Origin: Armatimonadetes bacterium 55-13
GTDB taxonomy: Bacteria > Armatimonadota > Fimbriimonadia > Fimbriimonadales > Fimbriimonadaceae
Assembly: GCA_001898035.1 (NCBI GenBank)
Contig: MKRX01000006.1
Location: forward strand, 3,439 to 67,438
Direction of reading: 5' to 3'
DNA: 64,000 bases
Shown one piece after another: positions 37,421 to 46,497 of this stretch. The position numbers and the translations under genes were made by a program. The notes beneath the pieces were generated by a model that was not told the origin of the DNA, did no database searches, and was given only the letters and a program-made list of their open reading frames with translations. Every line of letters starts with the position of its first letter. The first letter of the stretch is position 1.

Positions 37421-38782
37421 TTAAGCCAGCGAGCCCATCGGGTCCCAAGGCTCCAAGCCCACCGGTTCCCGATCCAGCATCTTCACGTACTCGGCGGGCA
37501 GATACTTCTTGTGGACCACCACCTCGTAGTTGAACTCGTCAAACCACGCGTCGGTCATGCCGTAAAAGCCCTTATCGCCGCCCTTGTCGCCCCAAGAGTT
37601 CTCCACGCGCCACTTCCTCGGATTGCCCGAGTCATCCAGGTCTACGCCGGTGAAAACCATCGCGTGGGTCATGAGAGACTCGCCGTAGTCCAACCGCTCG
37701 GCTTTCGTGAGGGTCGGAGCTGAGCCGTAGACCAACTCGTAGTTGAAAAGCTCGTTGTCCATCCAGCCCATCTCGCGGTCCAGGTACTTACCCACGTCGC
37801 AGCCAAACCAAACCGGCTCCCCGTTTTGCATCTGCTTGATGGAAGCCTGCTTCATCACGTCCAAGTCCACGTTCAGGTACTTGATCGTCTCGCCCCCCAC
37901 CACGTTGCCTAGGAACTTGACCGTGTAGACCTCGTTAAACGTCTTTGCCTTCTGCGGGCAGTGGATCAAGCAAACCATGTCGGAAAGGTCCACGTCGATG
38001 TGCTTTCGATAGAATTCTTGCGGCGAGAGGGTCCCGTCCCGGTGGAACGCCTTGTCCTTATCCCGCCACTGCCACTCAAACTGCGTGGGCGGCTCGCCCA
38101 GGTGAATGCAGAGCATCTTATAGATCGTCTCCAGCATCCCGGGTTTCATCTTCCGAAGCTGATCCATCGACTTCCCGTCCGCATGAGCTTCTCGCAATCG
38201 GCACCCAAACTCGCGCAGCCGAAGCGTAATCTGCCAGTTCATCTGCGCGGTGTTGCTGCTGCTATCCGTCTCCGGCATGATCGCCTTCGGCACTAGACCA
38301 TGCTTCTTCACCAAGTTGATGAACATGTGCCACTGCCCGCCATCCTGGATCGGCGCGTTGAACAAGTGAGCGATCAGTCGACCGTCCGTCGGCTCATCCA
38401 AGGTCTTCAAGACCGACTCCAGGAAGTAGTTCGACTTTTCAAACTTGTCCCAGAACATCGTGTGGTTCTGCGAAAGCTCGAAGTCCTCCCCCAAGTTCAT
38501 GTTCTTCATCGCTACCACTCGGAGCGTATTCAGGGCGGCAAACATCCAGCAACGGCCACTTGAGTTCTGGCTGGTGATCTTGTTCTCCGGCAGGTGAACG
38601 CTGAAGGTCATGTTGGTCTGCGTCACCTTGCGACGATTCAACGCCACTTTCGTGACCGGCGTCGTACACACCGCGTTCATCGATTGCCGATTACGAGGAT
38701 CGGCGTCGAAGGCCTTCTGAAAATCCGCAAGCTGTTCAGGCGAAACCTCGCCCACCGCCGCGTTCTCACCGGGAGTAACCAT
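37421..38782 (-). CDS. pepC: C1 family cysteine peptidase, bleomycin hydrolase/aminopeptidase C type
   Basis: 453 residues, the usual length for the family. The papain-type triad is visible: Cys in NSSGRCWMFAALNTLR (about residue 80), His in LMTHAMVFTGVDLD and Asn in WRVENSWGDKGGDKG. The C-terminus ends soon after, as in PepC/BLMH where the tail folds into the active site and makes the hexameric enzyme an aminopeptidase. No signal peptide; cytoplasmic peptide turnover. Monocistronic, divergent from the deacetylase-like gene. Confidence 0.93.
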   Translation of the reverse strand: MVTPGENAAVGEVSPEQLADFQKAFDADPRNRQSMNAVCTTPVTKVALNRRKVTQTNMTFSVHLPENKITSQNSSGRCWMFAALNTLRVVAMKNMNLGEDFELSQNHTMFWDKFEKSNYFLESVLKTLDEPTDGRLIAHLFNAPIQDGGQWHMFINLVKKHGLVPKAIMPETDSSSNTAQMNWQITLRLREFGCRLREAHADGKSMDQLRKMKPGMLETIYKMLCIHLGEPPTQFEWQWRDKDKAFHRDGTLSPQEFYRKHIDVDLSDMVCLIHCPQKAKTFNEVYTVKFLGNVVGGETIKYLNVDLDVMKQASIKQMQNGEPVWFGCDVGKYLDREMGWMDNELFNYELVYGSAPTLTKAERLDYGESLMTHAMVFTGVDLDDSGNPRKWRVENSWGDKGGDKGFYGMTDAWFDEFNYEVVVHKKYLPAEYVKMLDREPVGLEPWDPMGSLA

Positions 38783-38787
38783 GCCTC

Positions 38788-38793
38788 ATTCTA
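38788..38793 (-). promoter_or_regulatory. -10 element TAGAAT, leaderless-type promoter of pepC
   Basis: On the minus strand TAGAAT ends 5 bases before the ATG at 38782. Confidence 0.5.
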
Positions 38794-38882
38794 ACCCGTT
38801 CCGGGCATTTCTCTCCTCCAACAATCCATCGACAATAAACGTCGTGCCGCGAATCGCGACCCCAAAAAACCGAAAGGGCGGC

Positions 38883-38888
38883 TAGACT
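38883..38888 (+). promoter_or_regulatory. -10 element TAGACT, leaderless-type promoter of the deacetylase-like gene
   Basis: TAGACT ends 7 bases before the GTG at 38896. The close fit supports GTG as the true start. Confidence 0.5.
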
Positions 38889-38895
38889 CCATTTC

Positions 38896-39870
38896 GTGAA
38901 ACGAGTCTCCGTCTTCATGGACGTCGAAGACCCCATGAACCCGCTGGCCGATGATGCCGCGCTCGAATTCGCGCAGCTCTTCACCAACCTCGGCCTGCGG
39001 GGCTCCTTCTGCATCACCGGCGAGAAGTGCCGCACATTGCTCCAACGAGGTCGCAATGACGTGCTGGATGCCTACTGTCCCCACTGCCTGGGTCTCCACA
39101 CCGACACCCATTCCTACCACCCCACCACCATGGAGCTTCTCGCGGATTGCGAGTATGAAGAAGGCTGCCAAAATGCTCTCCAAACCGAAACCAAGGGTGC
39201 TCAATCTTTCGAGACCGCCTTCGGCCGCAAACCCGCCTTCTGGGGTGGCGCGGGCAACACCTGGTGCCCCGAAATCACTTTCGCCCTCACCCATCTCGGC
39301 ATCCCCGCCTACTCGTACGCTCTCACCGGTCTTCCCGGCGGCCCCGTCCATCGATTCAACGGCGTCATCGCCCTCCCCCAGCATTTGAGCATTCATGAAT
39401 CGGAATGGGCAGATGACGAGGTAGCCGCAGCCAAGACGGCACAAACAATTCAGGCCATCCAAGTCCACCCCCAACCGTGGGTCGGCGTCTTTGTCGGCCA
39501 CCCCACCCGCTTTCGGCACGTCGACTACTGGGATCTCGCCTACGGAAATGGCCAAACCTCACCCACCCCAGTCCCCACTCCGGCCACGGACGAAGCCACC
39601 TACCAACGAAGCAAAGCCAACCTCCGGTCCTTCCTTACGAGACTTCAGGATCAATGCCAAGTTGCCGGGTTAGATGAAGTCCTGGCCCTCCCCTGGCGGT
39701 TCCGCCCTCCAACCGATACCGAATACGAATCAGCCGCAACGAAGACCGCTCAAAATATCGCCTCTGCCGCGAAGTGGCCGATTCATAACGCCGATCTAAC
39801 CCCTGATCGAATCATTGCCAAAACGCTCGCGCTCGCGCATACTCTCGAAGTCGGCGAACTGGCCGATTGA
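38896..39870 (+). CDS. Polysaccharide deacetylase-like (NodB-fold) protein
   Basis: 324 residues from a GTG start. The N-terminus VSVFMDVEDPMNP supplies the Asp pair expected at the first motif of carbohydrate esterase 4-type proteins, and GLHTDTHSYHPTTMEL carries the HxxxH-like metal motif. Later motifs are less canonical (AFWGGAGNTWCPEITFAL). No signal peptide, so unlike most peptidoglycan or chitin deacetylases it looks cytoplasmic. It sits 10 bases upstream of the GH172 gene, so both probably act on the same sugar. Fold assignment is fair; activity unproven. Confidence 0.7.
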   Translation: MKRVSVFMDVEDPMNPLADDAALEFAQLFTNLGLRGSFCITGEKCRTLLQRGRNDVLDAYCPHCLGLHTDTHSYHPTTMELLADCEYEEGCQNALQTETKGAQSFETAFGRKPAFWGGAGNTWCPEITFALTHLGIPAYSYALTGLPGGPVHRFNGVIALPQHLSIHESEWADDEVAAAKTAQTIQAIQVHPQPWVGVFVGHPTRFRHVDYWDLAYGNGQTSPTPVPTPATDEATYQRSKANLRSFLTRLQDQCQVAGLDEVLALPWRFRPPTDTEYESAATKTAQNIASAAKWPIHNADLTPDRIIAKTLALAHTLEVGELAD

Positions 39871-39880
39871 GCGAACGACG

Positions 39881-41044
39881 ATGAACCTCTATCAAAAACC
39901 CAAAGGCGTCCAATCCCGCTGGATTAGCTTCGAAGGCACGACCACCAACCGCGCTCAGGCTGGTCTGGAAAATGACGGCTCAAAGGGCCACCCGATGGAA
40001 CCCGTGTATGCCGGTGAGACCAAAACCCTGCTCGACATCAACGGAAGCGGTTCCATCCGCCGAATCTGGATCACCATCAGCGACCGCTCGGCCCAAATGC
40101 TCCGAGGGCTCAAACTCGAAATGTTCTGGGACGGCGAGGATCAACCCGCTGTTTCTGCCCCTCTCGGCGATTTCTTCGGCATCGGCCTCGGACGCACCCT
40201 CGCGTTCGAAAGCGCCCTCTTTTCCAACCCCGAAGGAAGAAGCTTCAATTGCTTCATTCCCATGCCCTTCCGAAAGTCGGCCCGGATCACGCTCACTAAC
40301 GAGACGGACACCGACCTCAAGTACCTCTTCTATGATGTGGACATCCTGATCAACGAAGTCCACGGTGACGATGTCCTCTACTTCCATGCCGGTTGGCGAA
40401 GGGAAAACCCGAACGCGCTCGGCGAAGAGTTCGTCATCCTCCCCAAAGTTTGCGGCCAGGGTCGATTCCTCGGTTGCAACCTCGGCGTCATCACCAATCC
40501 CGTCTACGGAACCAGTTGGTGGGGAGAGGGCGAAGTCAAAATCCGACTCGGGGACGATACCCATCCCACCCTCTGCGGCACCGGAACCGAAGACTACATC
40601 GGCACCGCTTGGGGGCAGGGCCAATACGTCAACCGAACCCAAGGCTGCCCAATCGCCGACCGAGAAAACCGGCACTGGTCCTTCTACCGCTATCACCTAG
40701 ATGATCCGGTTTACTTCGATGACGCCTGCCAAGTCGCGATCCAAACCATCGGCGGAACTAACGTCAAGGAGATCAAACAGTTCCAGGCCAATGGCGCGCA
40801 AACCATTCCCATCAGCCTGGACCGGGGCCAGACCGGCGAGTTCATCCACCTTCGTGTCCCGAGCCCCGAGCGTAGTTTCGACGATCCCGAATTCCAAGAC
40901 GCCTGGTCCAATTTCTGGCGTCAAGACGACTGGTCCGCCACCGCCTACTTCTATCTGGGTCACCCCGGAGGCTGCCTCCCACCCATTCAACCAGTGCAAG
41001 AACGAACTCTCGGGCTAGAAATAAAAGAACCAGCGAACGACTAG
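39881..41044 (+). CDS. DUF2961 family protein (glycoside hydrolase family 172-like)
   Basis: 387 residues from the ATG at 39881, 10 bases after the previous stop. Family marks: ISFEGTTTNRAQAG, LLDINGSGSIRRIWITIS, FFGIGLGRTLAFESALF, FNCFIPMPFRKSARITLTNE and GTGTEDYIGTAWGQGQYVN. The last motif holds a catalytic Glu candidate (GTED). DUF2961 proteins characterised as GH172 act on alpha-D-fructofuranosides or D-arabinofuranosides. No signal peptide. Adjacent deacetylase-like and downstream arabinofuranosidase-type genes make a furanoside substrate likely. Codon 1 of a longer reading at 39815 overlaps the upstream gene and is rejected. Confidence 0.88.
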   Translation: MNLYQKPKGVQSRWISFEGTTTNRAQAGLENDGSKGHPMEPVYAGETKTLLDINGSGSIRRIWITISDRSAQMLRGLKLEMFWDGEDQPAVSAPLGDFFGIGLGRTLAFESALFSNPEGRSFNCFIPMPFRKSARITLTNETDTDLKYLFYDVDILINEVHGDDVLYFHAGWRRENPNALGEEFVILPKVCGQGRFLGCNLGVITNPVYGTSWWGEGEVKIRLGDDTHPTLCGTGTEDYIGTAWGQGQYVNRTQGCPIADRENRHWSFYRYHLDDPVYFDDACQVAIQTIGGTNVKEIKQFQANGAQTIPISLDRGQTGEFIHLRVPSPERSFDDPEFQDAWSNFWRQDDWSATAYFYLGHPGGCLPPIQPVQERTLGLEIKEPAND

Positions 41045-41075
41045 AAAAACCCGGGCGTAATCCTGAAACAACGAT

Positions 41076-41104
41076 TTGTACGCGCACATTTATTGGCGTA
41101 TATT
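41076..41104 (+). promoter_or_regulatory. Promoter of the GH127 pair
   Basis: TTGTAC at 41076-41081 and TATATT at 41099-41104 are separated by 17 bp, the optimal distance, in a strikingly AT-rich stretch. Predicted start of transcription is near 41111, giving a leader of about 70 bases. Confidence 0.6.
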
Positions 41105-41124
41105 AATTTAGAAATATTAAATAA

Positions 41125-41160
41125 TTTGAGGTTTAACGGTATTCTCCCGTCAAACTCAAA
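41125..41160 (+). promoter_or_regulatory. Leader hairpin upstream of the GH127 gene
   Basis: A 14-bp stem (TTTGAG-g-TTTAACGG against CCGTCAAACTCAAA, one bulged G, one A/C mismatch) closes a 7-base loop TATTCTC. It lies wholly in the predicted 5' leader and ends 4 bases before GGAG (41165-41168). It could be an operator, an RNA-binding site or a stability element. Confidence 0.5.
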
Positions 41161-41183
41161 TCCTGGAGATCCCAAGAAACGCT

Positions 41184-43595
41184 ATGGTCCAAATGCTCGC
41201 CGCTGTGCTTGTCCTAACGTCTCCGACATCGCCGTCGGGTGGTAACGGAAGACTCGAAAAACCACTCCACGATTACCCCGTCCAGCCGGTCCCGTTCACC
41301 GCCGTCCATATCCACGATAAGTTCTGGGCGCCGAGAATCGAGACCAACCGAAGTATTACCATTCCCTACGCCTTCGAAAAGTGCGAAGAGACCGGGCGAA
41401 TGGATAACTTCGATCAGGCCGCTCGGCGACTCAAGGGCGAGCAGTTCACCGCCAAGCTCCCCGGCTTCCCCTTCGATGACACCGACGTCTACAAGGTCCT
41501 CGAAGGTGCCGCCTACGCGCTCAGCGTCAAGTTCGATCCGAAGCTCGACGCCTATCTCGACAAGGTCATCGCCAAGATCAAGGCCGCTCAAGAACCGGAC
41601 GGCTACCTCTACACCGCGCGAACCATGGACCCGACGCATCCTCACGACTGGTCGGGCAAAGAGCGATGGGTCAACGAGCAAGACCAAAGCCACGAACTCT
41701 ATAACCTCGGCCACCTCTACGAAGCCGCCGTCGCTCACTACCAAGCCACCGGCAAACGAAGCCTTCTCGACATCGCCACCAAGACCGCCGACCTCCTCGT
41801 CAAAACCTTCGGTCCTGGCAAGCGAAAGATCTGGCCCGGTCACCAAATCATTGAGATGGGTCTCGCCAAGCTCTACCGAGTCACCGGCAAGCAGGAATAT
41901 CTCGACCTCGCCAAGTTCTTCCTCGATTCCCGAGGCGGCAGCGGCGAATATTGGCAAGCCCACAAGCCCCCCGTCGATCAAGACGAGGCCGTCGGTCACG
42001 CCGTCCGCGCCGTCTACATGTACTCCGGCATGGCTGACGTCGCCGCCCTCAAGAACGACGACAAGTATTTGAAGGCCATCGACCGCCTCTGGGCAAACGT
42101 CGTCGATAAGAAGCTCTACATCACCGGCGGCATCGGCGCGACCGGCGCCGGCGAAGCGTTCGGTCGAAACTACGAGCTTCCCAACCTCACCGCCTACTGC
42201 GAGACCTGCGCCGCCATCGGCAACGACTACTGGAATCAGCGCCTCTTCGAACTCCATGGCGATGGCCGCTACGTCGATGTCCTGGAGCGAACGCTCTACA
42301 ACGGACTCCTGTCCGGCATCTCGCTGGACGGCACCAACTTCTTCTATCCCAACCCGCTCGCCAGCACCGGCCAACACAGCCGAAGCCCCTGGTTTGGATG
42401 CGCGTGCTGCCCCGGAAATATCACCCGGTTCCTCGCCAGCATCCCCGGCTACATGTACGCGGTCCAGAAGAAGACCATCTACGCCAACCTTTTTGCCTCT
42501 AGCGATGCGGACGTCAAGCTGGAATCCGGCCAAACCGTCAAGATCAATCAAGAGACCGAATACCCCTGGAACGGCACGGTGAAGTTCACCGTCGATCCCG
42601 GTAAGGCAGGCAAGTTCACCCTGAACGTCCGCATCCCCGGCTGGGCCAGAAACGAGGTTGTCCCGAGCGACCTTTATCGTTACACCAACGATCTCACCAA
42701 GCAACCCACCCTGACCGTCAACGGAAAGGGCGTCGCGCTGAAGGTTGAAAAGGGATACGTCGCCCTCGACCGCAACTGGAAGAAGGGCGACGTGGTGACC
42801 CTGAACTTGCCGATGGAGACTCGCCGAGTCCTCGCGAACACCGCCGTTAAGGCCGATCAAGGTCGAGTCTCATTAGAGCGCGGCCCCATCGTCTACTGCC
42901 TAGAGTGGGTCGATAACAAGGAAGGCGACATCCGAAACATCTTCCTCCCCGACGCCTCCGATCTGAAGGCCGAATACAAGGCGGACATGCTCGGTGGCAT
43001 CGTCACCCTCACCGGCGCGGCCAAGTCTGCCAAATATGACGACAATGACAAGATCGTCACCGGTGACCGAAAGATCGTCGCCATCCCCTATTACTCCTGG
43101 GCGAATCGGGGTCGAGGCAACATGTTGGTCTGGATTCCCAACTCGGAAGCCAGTTCCACCCCCACCCCTCGCCCCACCCTCGCCTCCGCATCCAAGGTAA
43201 AGACCTCCGGCGGTGTGAATCCGCAGTCGATCAACGACAACATCACCCCCAAGTCCTCCGCCGATCCGGACAACACCTTCTTCCACTGGTGGCCCAAGAA
43301 AGGCACCACCGAGTGGGTCGAATACACGCTGGCCCAAACCACCAGCATCTCGGAAGCGTCCCTTTACTGGTTCGATGACACCGGCCATGGCGAATGCCGC
43401 GCACCCGCCTCTTGGCGCATCCTTTACAAAGACGGAGATGCCTGGAAGCCAGTGGAAACCACCGATCCGTACGGCGTTGCCCTCAACAAGTTCAACGTCA
43501 TCAAGTTCAAACCCGTGACCACCAGCGCCCTTCGCCTAGAGGTTACGCTCCAGAACAACTGGTCCGCCGGGATCCAAGAGTGGAGGATCAAGTAA
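41184..43595 (+). CDS. Secreted GH127-type beta-L-arabinofuranosidase (DUF1680)
   Basis: 803 residues with a short signal peptide (MVQMLAAVLVLTSPTSP). The (alpha/alpha)6 barrel shows the GH127 zinc site: Glu and Cys in AYCETCAAIGNDYW and the Cys pair in FGCACCPGNITRF, where one Cys is the nucleophile. SHELYNLGHLYEAAVAHYQ and YITGGIGATGAGEAFG are also typical. From about residue 670 a discoidin-like C-terminal domain (SISEASLYWFDDTGHGECR) is added, probably for substrate binding. Expected to release beta-L-arabinofuranose from plant glycans. The stop is 4 bases before the next gene, a paralogue. Confidence 0.92.
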   Translation: MVQMLAAVLVLTSPTSPSGGNGRLEKPLHDYPVQPVPFTAVHIHDKFWAPRIETNRSITIPYAFEKCEETGRMDNFDQAARRLKGEQFTAKLPGFPFDDTDVYKVLEGAAYALSVKFDPKLDAYLDKVIAKIKAAQEPDGYLYTARTMDPTHPHDWSGKERWVNEQDQSHELYNLGHLYEAAVAHYQATGKRSLLDIATKTADLLVKTFGPGKRKIWPGHQIIEMGLAKLYRVTGKQEYLDLAKFFLDSRGGSGEYWQAHKPPVDQDEAVGHAVRAVYMYSGMADVAALKNDDKYLKAIDRLWANVVDKKLYITGGIGATGAGEAFGRNYELPNLTAYCETCAAIGNDYWNQRLFELHGDGRYVDVLERTLYNGLLSGISLDGTNFFYPNPLASTGQHSRSPWFGCACCPGNITRFLASIPGYMYAVQKKTIYANLFASSDADVKLESGQTVKINQETEYPWNGTVKFTVDPGKAGKFTLNVRIPGWARNEVVPSDLYRYTNDLTKQPTLTVNGKGVALKVEKGYVALDRNWKKGDVVTLNLPMETRRVLANTAVKADQGRVSLERGPIVYCLEWVDNKEGDIRNIFLPDASDLKAEYKADMLGGIVTLTGAAKSAKYDDNDKIVTGDRKIVAIPYYSWANRGRGNMLVWIPNSEASSTPTPRPTLASASKVKTSGGVNPQSINDNITPKSSADPDNTFFHWWPKKGTTEWVEYTLAQTTSISEASLYWFDDTGHGECRAPASWRILYKDGDAWKPVETTDPYGVALNKFNVIKFKPVTTSALRLEVTLQNNWSAGIQEWRIK

Positions 43596-43599
43596 GGTC

Positions 43600-45909
43600 A
43601 TGATCCTTCCCGCCCTCATCGCCGCCTTCGCCGTTGCCCTGCCTCATTCGAACCTGGAGAAACCGACCCTGAAAGCCCAGCCGTTTTCACTGACCGATGT
43701 CCGCCTGGAAGGCGGACCGTATCTCGAATCCAACAAGGCGTGCGTCGCCTACCTCCTTACCGTCAGCCCCGACCGCTTGCTTCACAACTTCCGTGAACAT
43801 GCCGGTCTCAAGCCCAAGGGCGAGAAGTACGGCGGTTGGGAAGACTCCGGCCTCGCCGGTCACTCCCTCGGCCACTACCTCACCGCCTGCTCCCAAGAAT
43901 TCGCATCCGGAGGCGACAAGCGGTTCAAGGAAAAGGTCGATTACATCGTCACCGAACTCGCTGAGTGCCAGAAGGCTCGCCCCGATGGCTGCATCTCCGC
44001 CATCCCTGGCGGCGACAAGGTCTGGGAAGAACTTCGCAAGGGCGATATCCGCAGTCGAGGTTTCGACCTCAACGGCCTCTGGTCACCCTGGTACACCCAC
44101 CACAAGGTCCTCGCCGGTCTTCTGGACGCCTACCACCTCACTGGAAACAAGAAAGCCATCACCGTCGCCGAGAAGTTCGCCGATTGGGCGATCGACCTGA
44201 CGAAAGATCTCACCGACGAGCAGTGGCAGAAGATGCTCGGCACCGAGTACGGCGGCATGAACGATTCCCTCGCCGAACTCTATGCCGTCACCGGTAAGCA
44301 GAAGTATCTCGACCTCTCCCGCAAGTTCTACGACCGAGTCGTACTCGATCCCCTTGCCGAAGGCAAAGACTCCCTTCCCGGCAAGCACTCCAACACCCAA
44401 ATCCCCAAGATCATCGGCCTCTCCCGGCTCTACGAACTCACCGGAGACCCCCGAGACCGCAAGATCGCCGAGTTCTTCTGGGACCGCGTTGTCCACCACC
44501 ACACCTACGTCATCGGTGGAAACAGCAACCACGAATACCTGGGTGCGCCCGATCAGCTCAATGATCGCCTCTCGTCCAACACCTGCGAGACCTGCAACAC
44601 CTACAACATGCTCAAGCTGACGCGACACCTCTTCGAGTGGTCGCCCAACGCCGAGTACGCCGACTTCTACGAACGCGCTCACATCAACCACATCCTGGGC
44701 TCCCAAGACCCCAGCACCGGCATGATGTGCTACTTCGTCCCCCTCGCCAGCGGCTCTCACCGCAACCACAGCAACCCTGAATTCGATTGGACCTGCTGCC
44801 ACGGCTCCGGCATGGAGAACCACACCAAGCACGCGGACAGCATCTACTTCCATTCCGGCGGCGACAAGCTCTATCTCAACCTCTACATCCCCTCCGAACT
44901 GAATTGGAAGGACGCCGGAATCAAGCTCAAGCAAACCACCGAGTTCCCCAAGAACGGAGCCGTCAAACTGACCATTGAGCAAGCCTCCAAATCCGGAGAC
45001 CGCGAACTCTTGATCCGCCACCCCTACTGGGCGCTCAGCGCCGTCGAGGTCAAGGTCAACGGCAAGACCGTCGCCACGTCGGACAAGCCCACCTCCTACA
45101 TCTCCGTGAAGCGAGCCTGGAAGAAGGGCGACGTCGTGGAATTCAATCTCCCGATGAGCTTGCGCACCGAGTCCATGCCGGATAACCCCAAGCGCGTGGC
45201 CATCATGTACGGCCCCCTCGTCATGACCGCCGACCTCGGCGCTCCACAAGGCGAGATGCCTCGCACCCCCGTCCTCGTCACCAACGATAAGCCCGTCGCC
45301 GATTGGGTCAAGCCGGACGGAACGGCGCTAGAGTTCAAAACGAAGGAAGCAGGCCGTCCCGGCGACCTCACTCTTCGCCCGTTCTACACCTTCCACAAGG
45401 ACCGCTACGCTGTCTACTTCGACAAATTCACCGACGCCGAGTGGCAAACCGCCGAAGCTGAGTACCGCGCCGAAGAGGCCCGCCAAGAAGACCTCAAGGC
45501 CCGCACCTTCGACTACATGCGGATCGGTGAAATGCAGCCCGAGCGAGACCACAACCTCAAGGCCGAAAAGACCGACGTCCGCGAAGCCAACGGTCGAGGC
45601 TTCCGAACGCCAATGAACGAAGGTTGGATAGAGTTCGAAATGAAGGTCGAAGCCGATGCTCCCACCGACCTCATCCTGACCTACTGGGGCAACGAACGAA
45701 CCCGCCCCGAGTTCGACATCCTGATCGACGGCAAAAAGATCGCCACCGAGAACCTATCCGGCCAACCCGCCAACAAGTTCTACGACGTGACCTACCCCGT
45801 CCCCACCGAACTCACCCAAGGCAAACAAAAGATCACCGTCAGAATCCAATCCACCCCCAACCACTGGTCCGGCTCCATCTCCGGCGCCCGCACCGTCAAG
45901 CAAAAATAG
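43600..45909 (+). CDS. Secreted GH127/GH146-type arabinofuranosidase (DUF1680)
   Basis: 769 residues with an N-terminal signal (MILPALIAAFAVALP). The barrel holds GLWSPWYTHHKVLAGLLDAY, SNTCETCNTYNMLKLTRHL (Glu and Cys of the zinc site) and FDWTCCHGSGMENHTKHADS (Cys pair with nucleophile). These variants fit the GH146 branch better than the upstream GH127 gene. A DUF4986/DUF6805-like C-terminal beta domain (from about 600, IGEMQPERDHNLKAEKTDV) follows. Likely hydrolyses beta-L-arabinofuranosides with a different linkage preference from its neighbour. Overall identity with that neighbour is low outside motifs, so they are old paralogues rather than a fresh duplication. Confidence 0.9.
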   Translation: MILPALIAAFAVALPHSNLEKPTLKAQPFSLTDVRLEGGPYLESNKACVAYLLTVSPDRLLHNFREHAGLKPKGEKYGGWEDSGLAGHSLGHYLTACSQEFASGGDKRFKEKVDYIVTELAECQKARPDGCISAIPGGDKVWEELRKGDIRSRGFDLNGLWSPWYTHHKVLAGLLDAYHLTGNKKAITVAEKFADWAIDLTKDLTDEQWQKMLGTEYGGMNDSLAELYAVTGKQKYLDLSRKFYDRVVLDPLAEGKDSLPGKHSNTQIPKIIGLSRLYELTGDPRDRKIAEFFWDRVVHHHTYVIGGNSNHEYLGAPDQLNDRLSSNTCETCNTYNMLKLTRHLFEWSPNAEYADFYERAHINHILGSQDPSTGMMCYFVPLASGSHRNHSNPEFDWTCCHGSGMENHTKHADSIYFHSGGDKLYLNLYIPSELNWKDAGIKLKQTTEFPKNGAVKLTIEQASKSGDRELLIRHPYWALSAVEVKVNGKTVATSDKPTSYISVKRAWKKGDVVEFNLPMSLRTESMPDNPKRVAIMYGPLVMTADLGAPQGEMPRTPVLVTNDKPVADWVKPDGTALEFKTKEAGRPGDLTLRPFYTFHKDRYAVYFDKFTDAEWQTAEAEYRAEEARQEDLKARTFDYMRIGEMQPERDHNLKAEKTDVREANGRGFRTPMNEGWIEFEMKVEADAPTDLILTYWGNERTRPEFDILIDGKKIATENLSGQPANKFYDVTYPVPTELTQGKQKITVRIQSTPNHWSGSISGARTVKQK

Positions 45910-45928
45910 GGCTACAAGGGCACGTGTA

Positions 45929-45956
45929 ATGCCTCCGCCTCTTGAGGTGGAGGCAT
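45929..45956 (+). terminator. Hairpin after the GH127/146 operon
   Basis: A 12-bp stem (ATGCCTCCGCCT against AGGTGGAGGCAT, one G-U pair in RNA) with loop CTTG, 20 bases after the stop. No T-run follows. Confidence 0.5.
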
Positions 45957-45967
45957 CCTCTCCACTC

Positions 45968-45990
45968 CCTGCTGAACTCAATTCAGCAGG
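45968..45990 (+). terminator. Second hairpin after the GH127/146 operon
   Basis: Perfect 9-bp inverted repeat CCTGCTGAA / TTCAGCAGG with loop CTCAA, 11 bases beyond the first hairpin. The rest of 45991-46053 holds no recognisable gene. Confidence 0.45.
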
Positions 45991-46053
45991 CTCAATCAAC
46001 TAAAAGCAATCACATAACTGCACGTTAACACGGCTTGTTGCAATACTTAACTT

Positions 46054-46497
46054 ATGCTACTGGCGCTAAGCATCGCATTGGGTACCGCAACCATTAGCAC
46101 TTGGACATTGGAGGGCGAGTATTCCGGATTCTTCAACTCGAGGGTGACCCTGTATTATTACGAGGGACCTGCAACTTTTCAAGTACCCAACGCACCCACA
46201 ATCCCACTCTATTACCTTGAATATCAGGATAAGGGCGACGAGAGTTGGGACGTGCCCTGGTCAGAAGATCTCGAGGAATTGGATTTTGGCTCGACAAACT
46301 GGGTAATCGGTGGACTCACGGGTGGCACCGGAACGATAGAATCCGGCGATTGGGAAAGACTCTCCATCGTGATCCGAACAGATGTCCATGAGCAAGTCTG
46401 GCGTAGCTTCTCAAATCTTTCAGCGCTGAGGAAGGGATACTGGGATAACTTCTCAAGCTTAGAGTACACCAGCGGATCATTGGAAGAAGACAAGTGA
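46054..46497 (+). CDS. Hypothetical secreted protein
   Basis: 147 residues, not recognised. The N-terminus MLLALSIALGTATIS is a short signal peptide; the rest is acidic, Tyr/Trp-rich and probably all beta (YSGFFNSRVTLYYYEGPATF, LEELDFGSTNWVIGG). Codon use and base composition are visibly less GC-rich than the flanking genes. No Shine-Dalgarno. Its TGA overlaps the start of the next unknown gene, so the two form a pair, and the C-terminus SLEEDK is charged. No function can be offered. Confidence 0.65.
   Translation: MLLALSIALGTATISTWTLEGEYSGFFNSRVTLYYYEGPATFQVPNAPTIPLYYLEYQDKGDESWDVPWSEDLEELDFGSTNWVIGGLTGGTGTIESGDWERLSIVIRTDVHEQVWRSFSNLSALRKGYWDNFSSLEYTSGSLEEDK

Noticed and set aside
41214-42860. 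548-codon open frame antisense to the GH127 gene
   Set aside because: It is Gly/Val/Asp-rich with no recognisable motif and arises from the codon bias of the plus-strand enzyme, whose zinc-site motifs are clear. The same holds for the antisense frame at 44083-45249.
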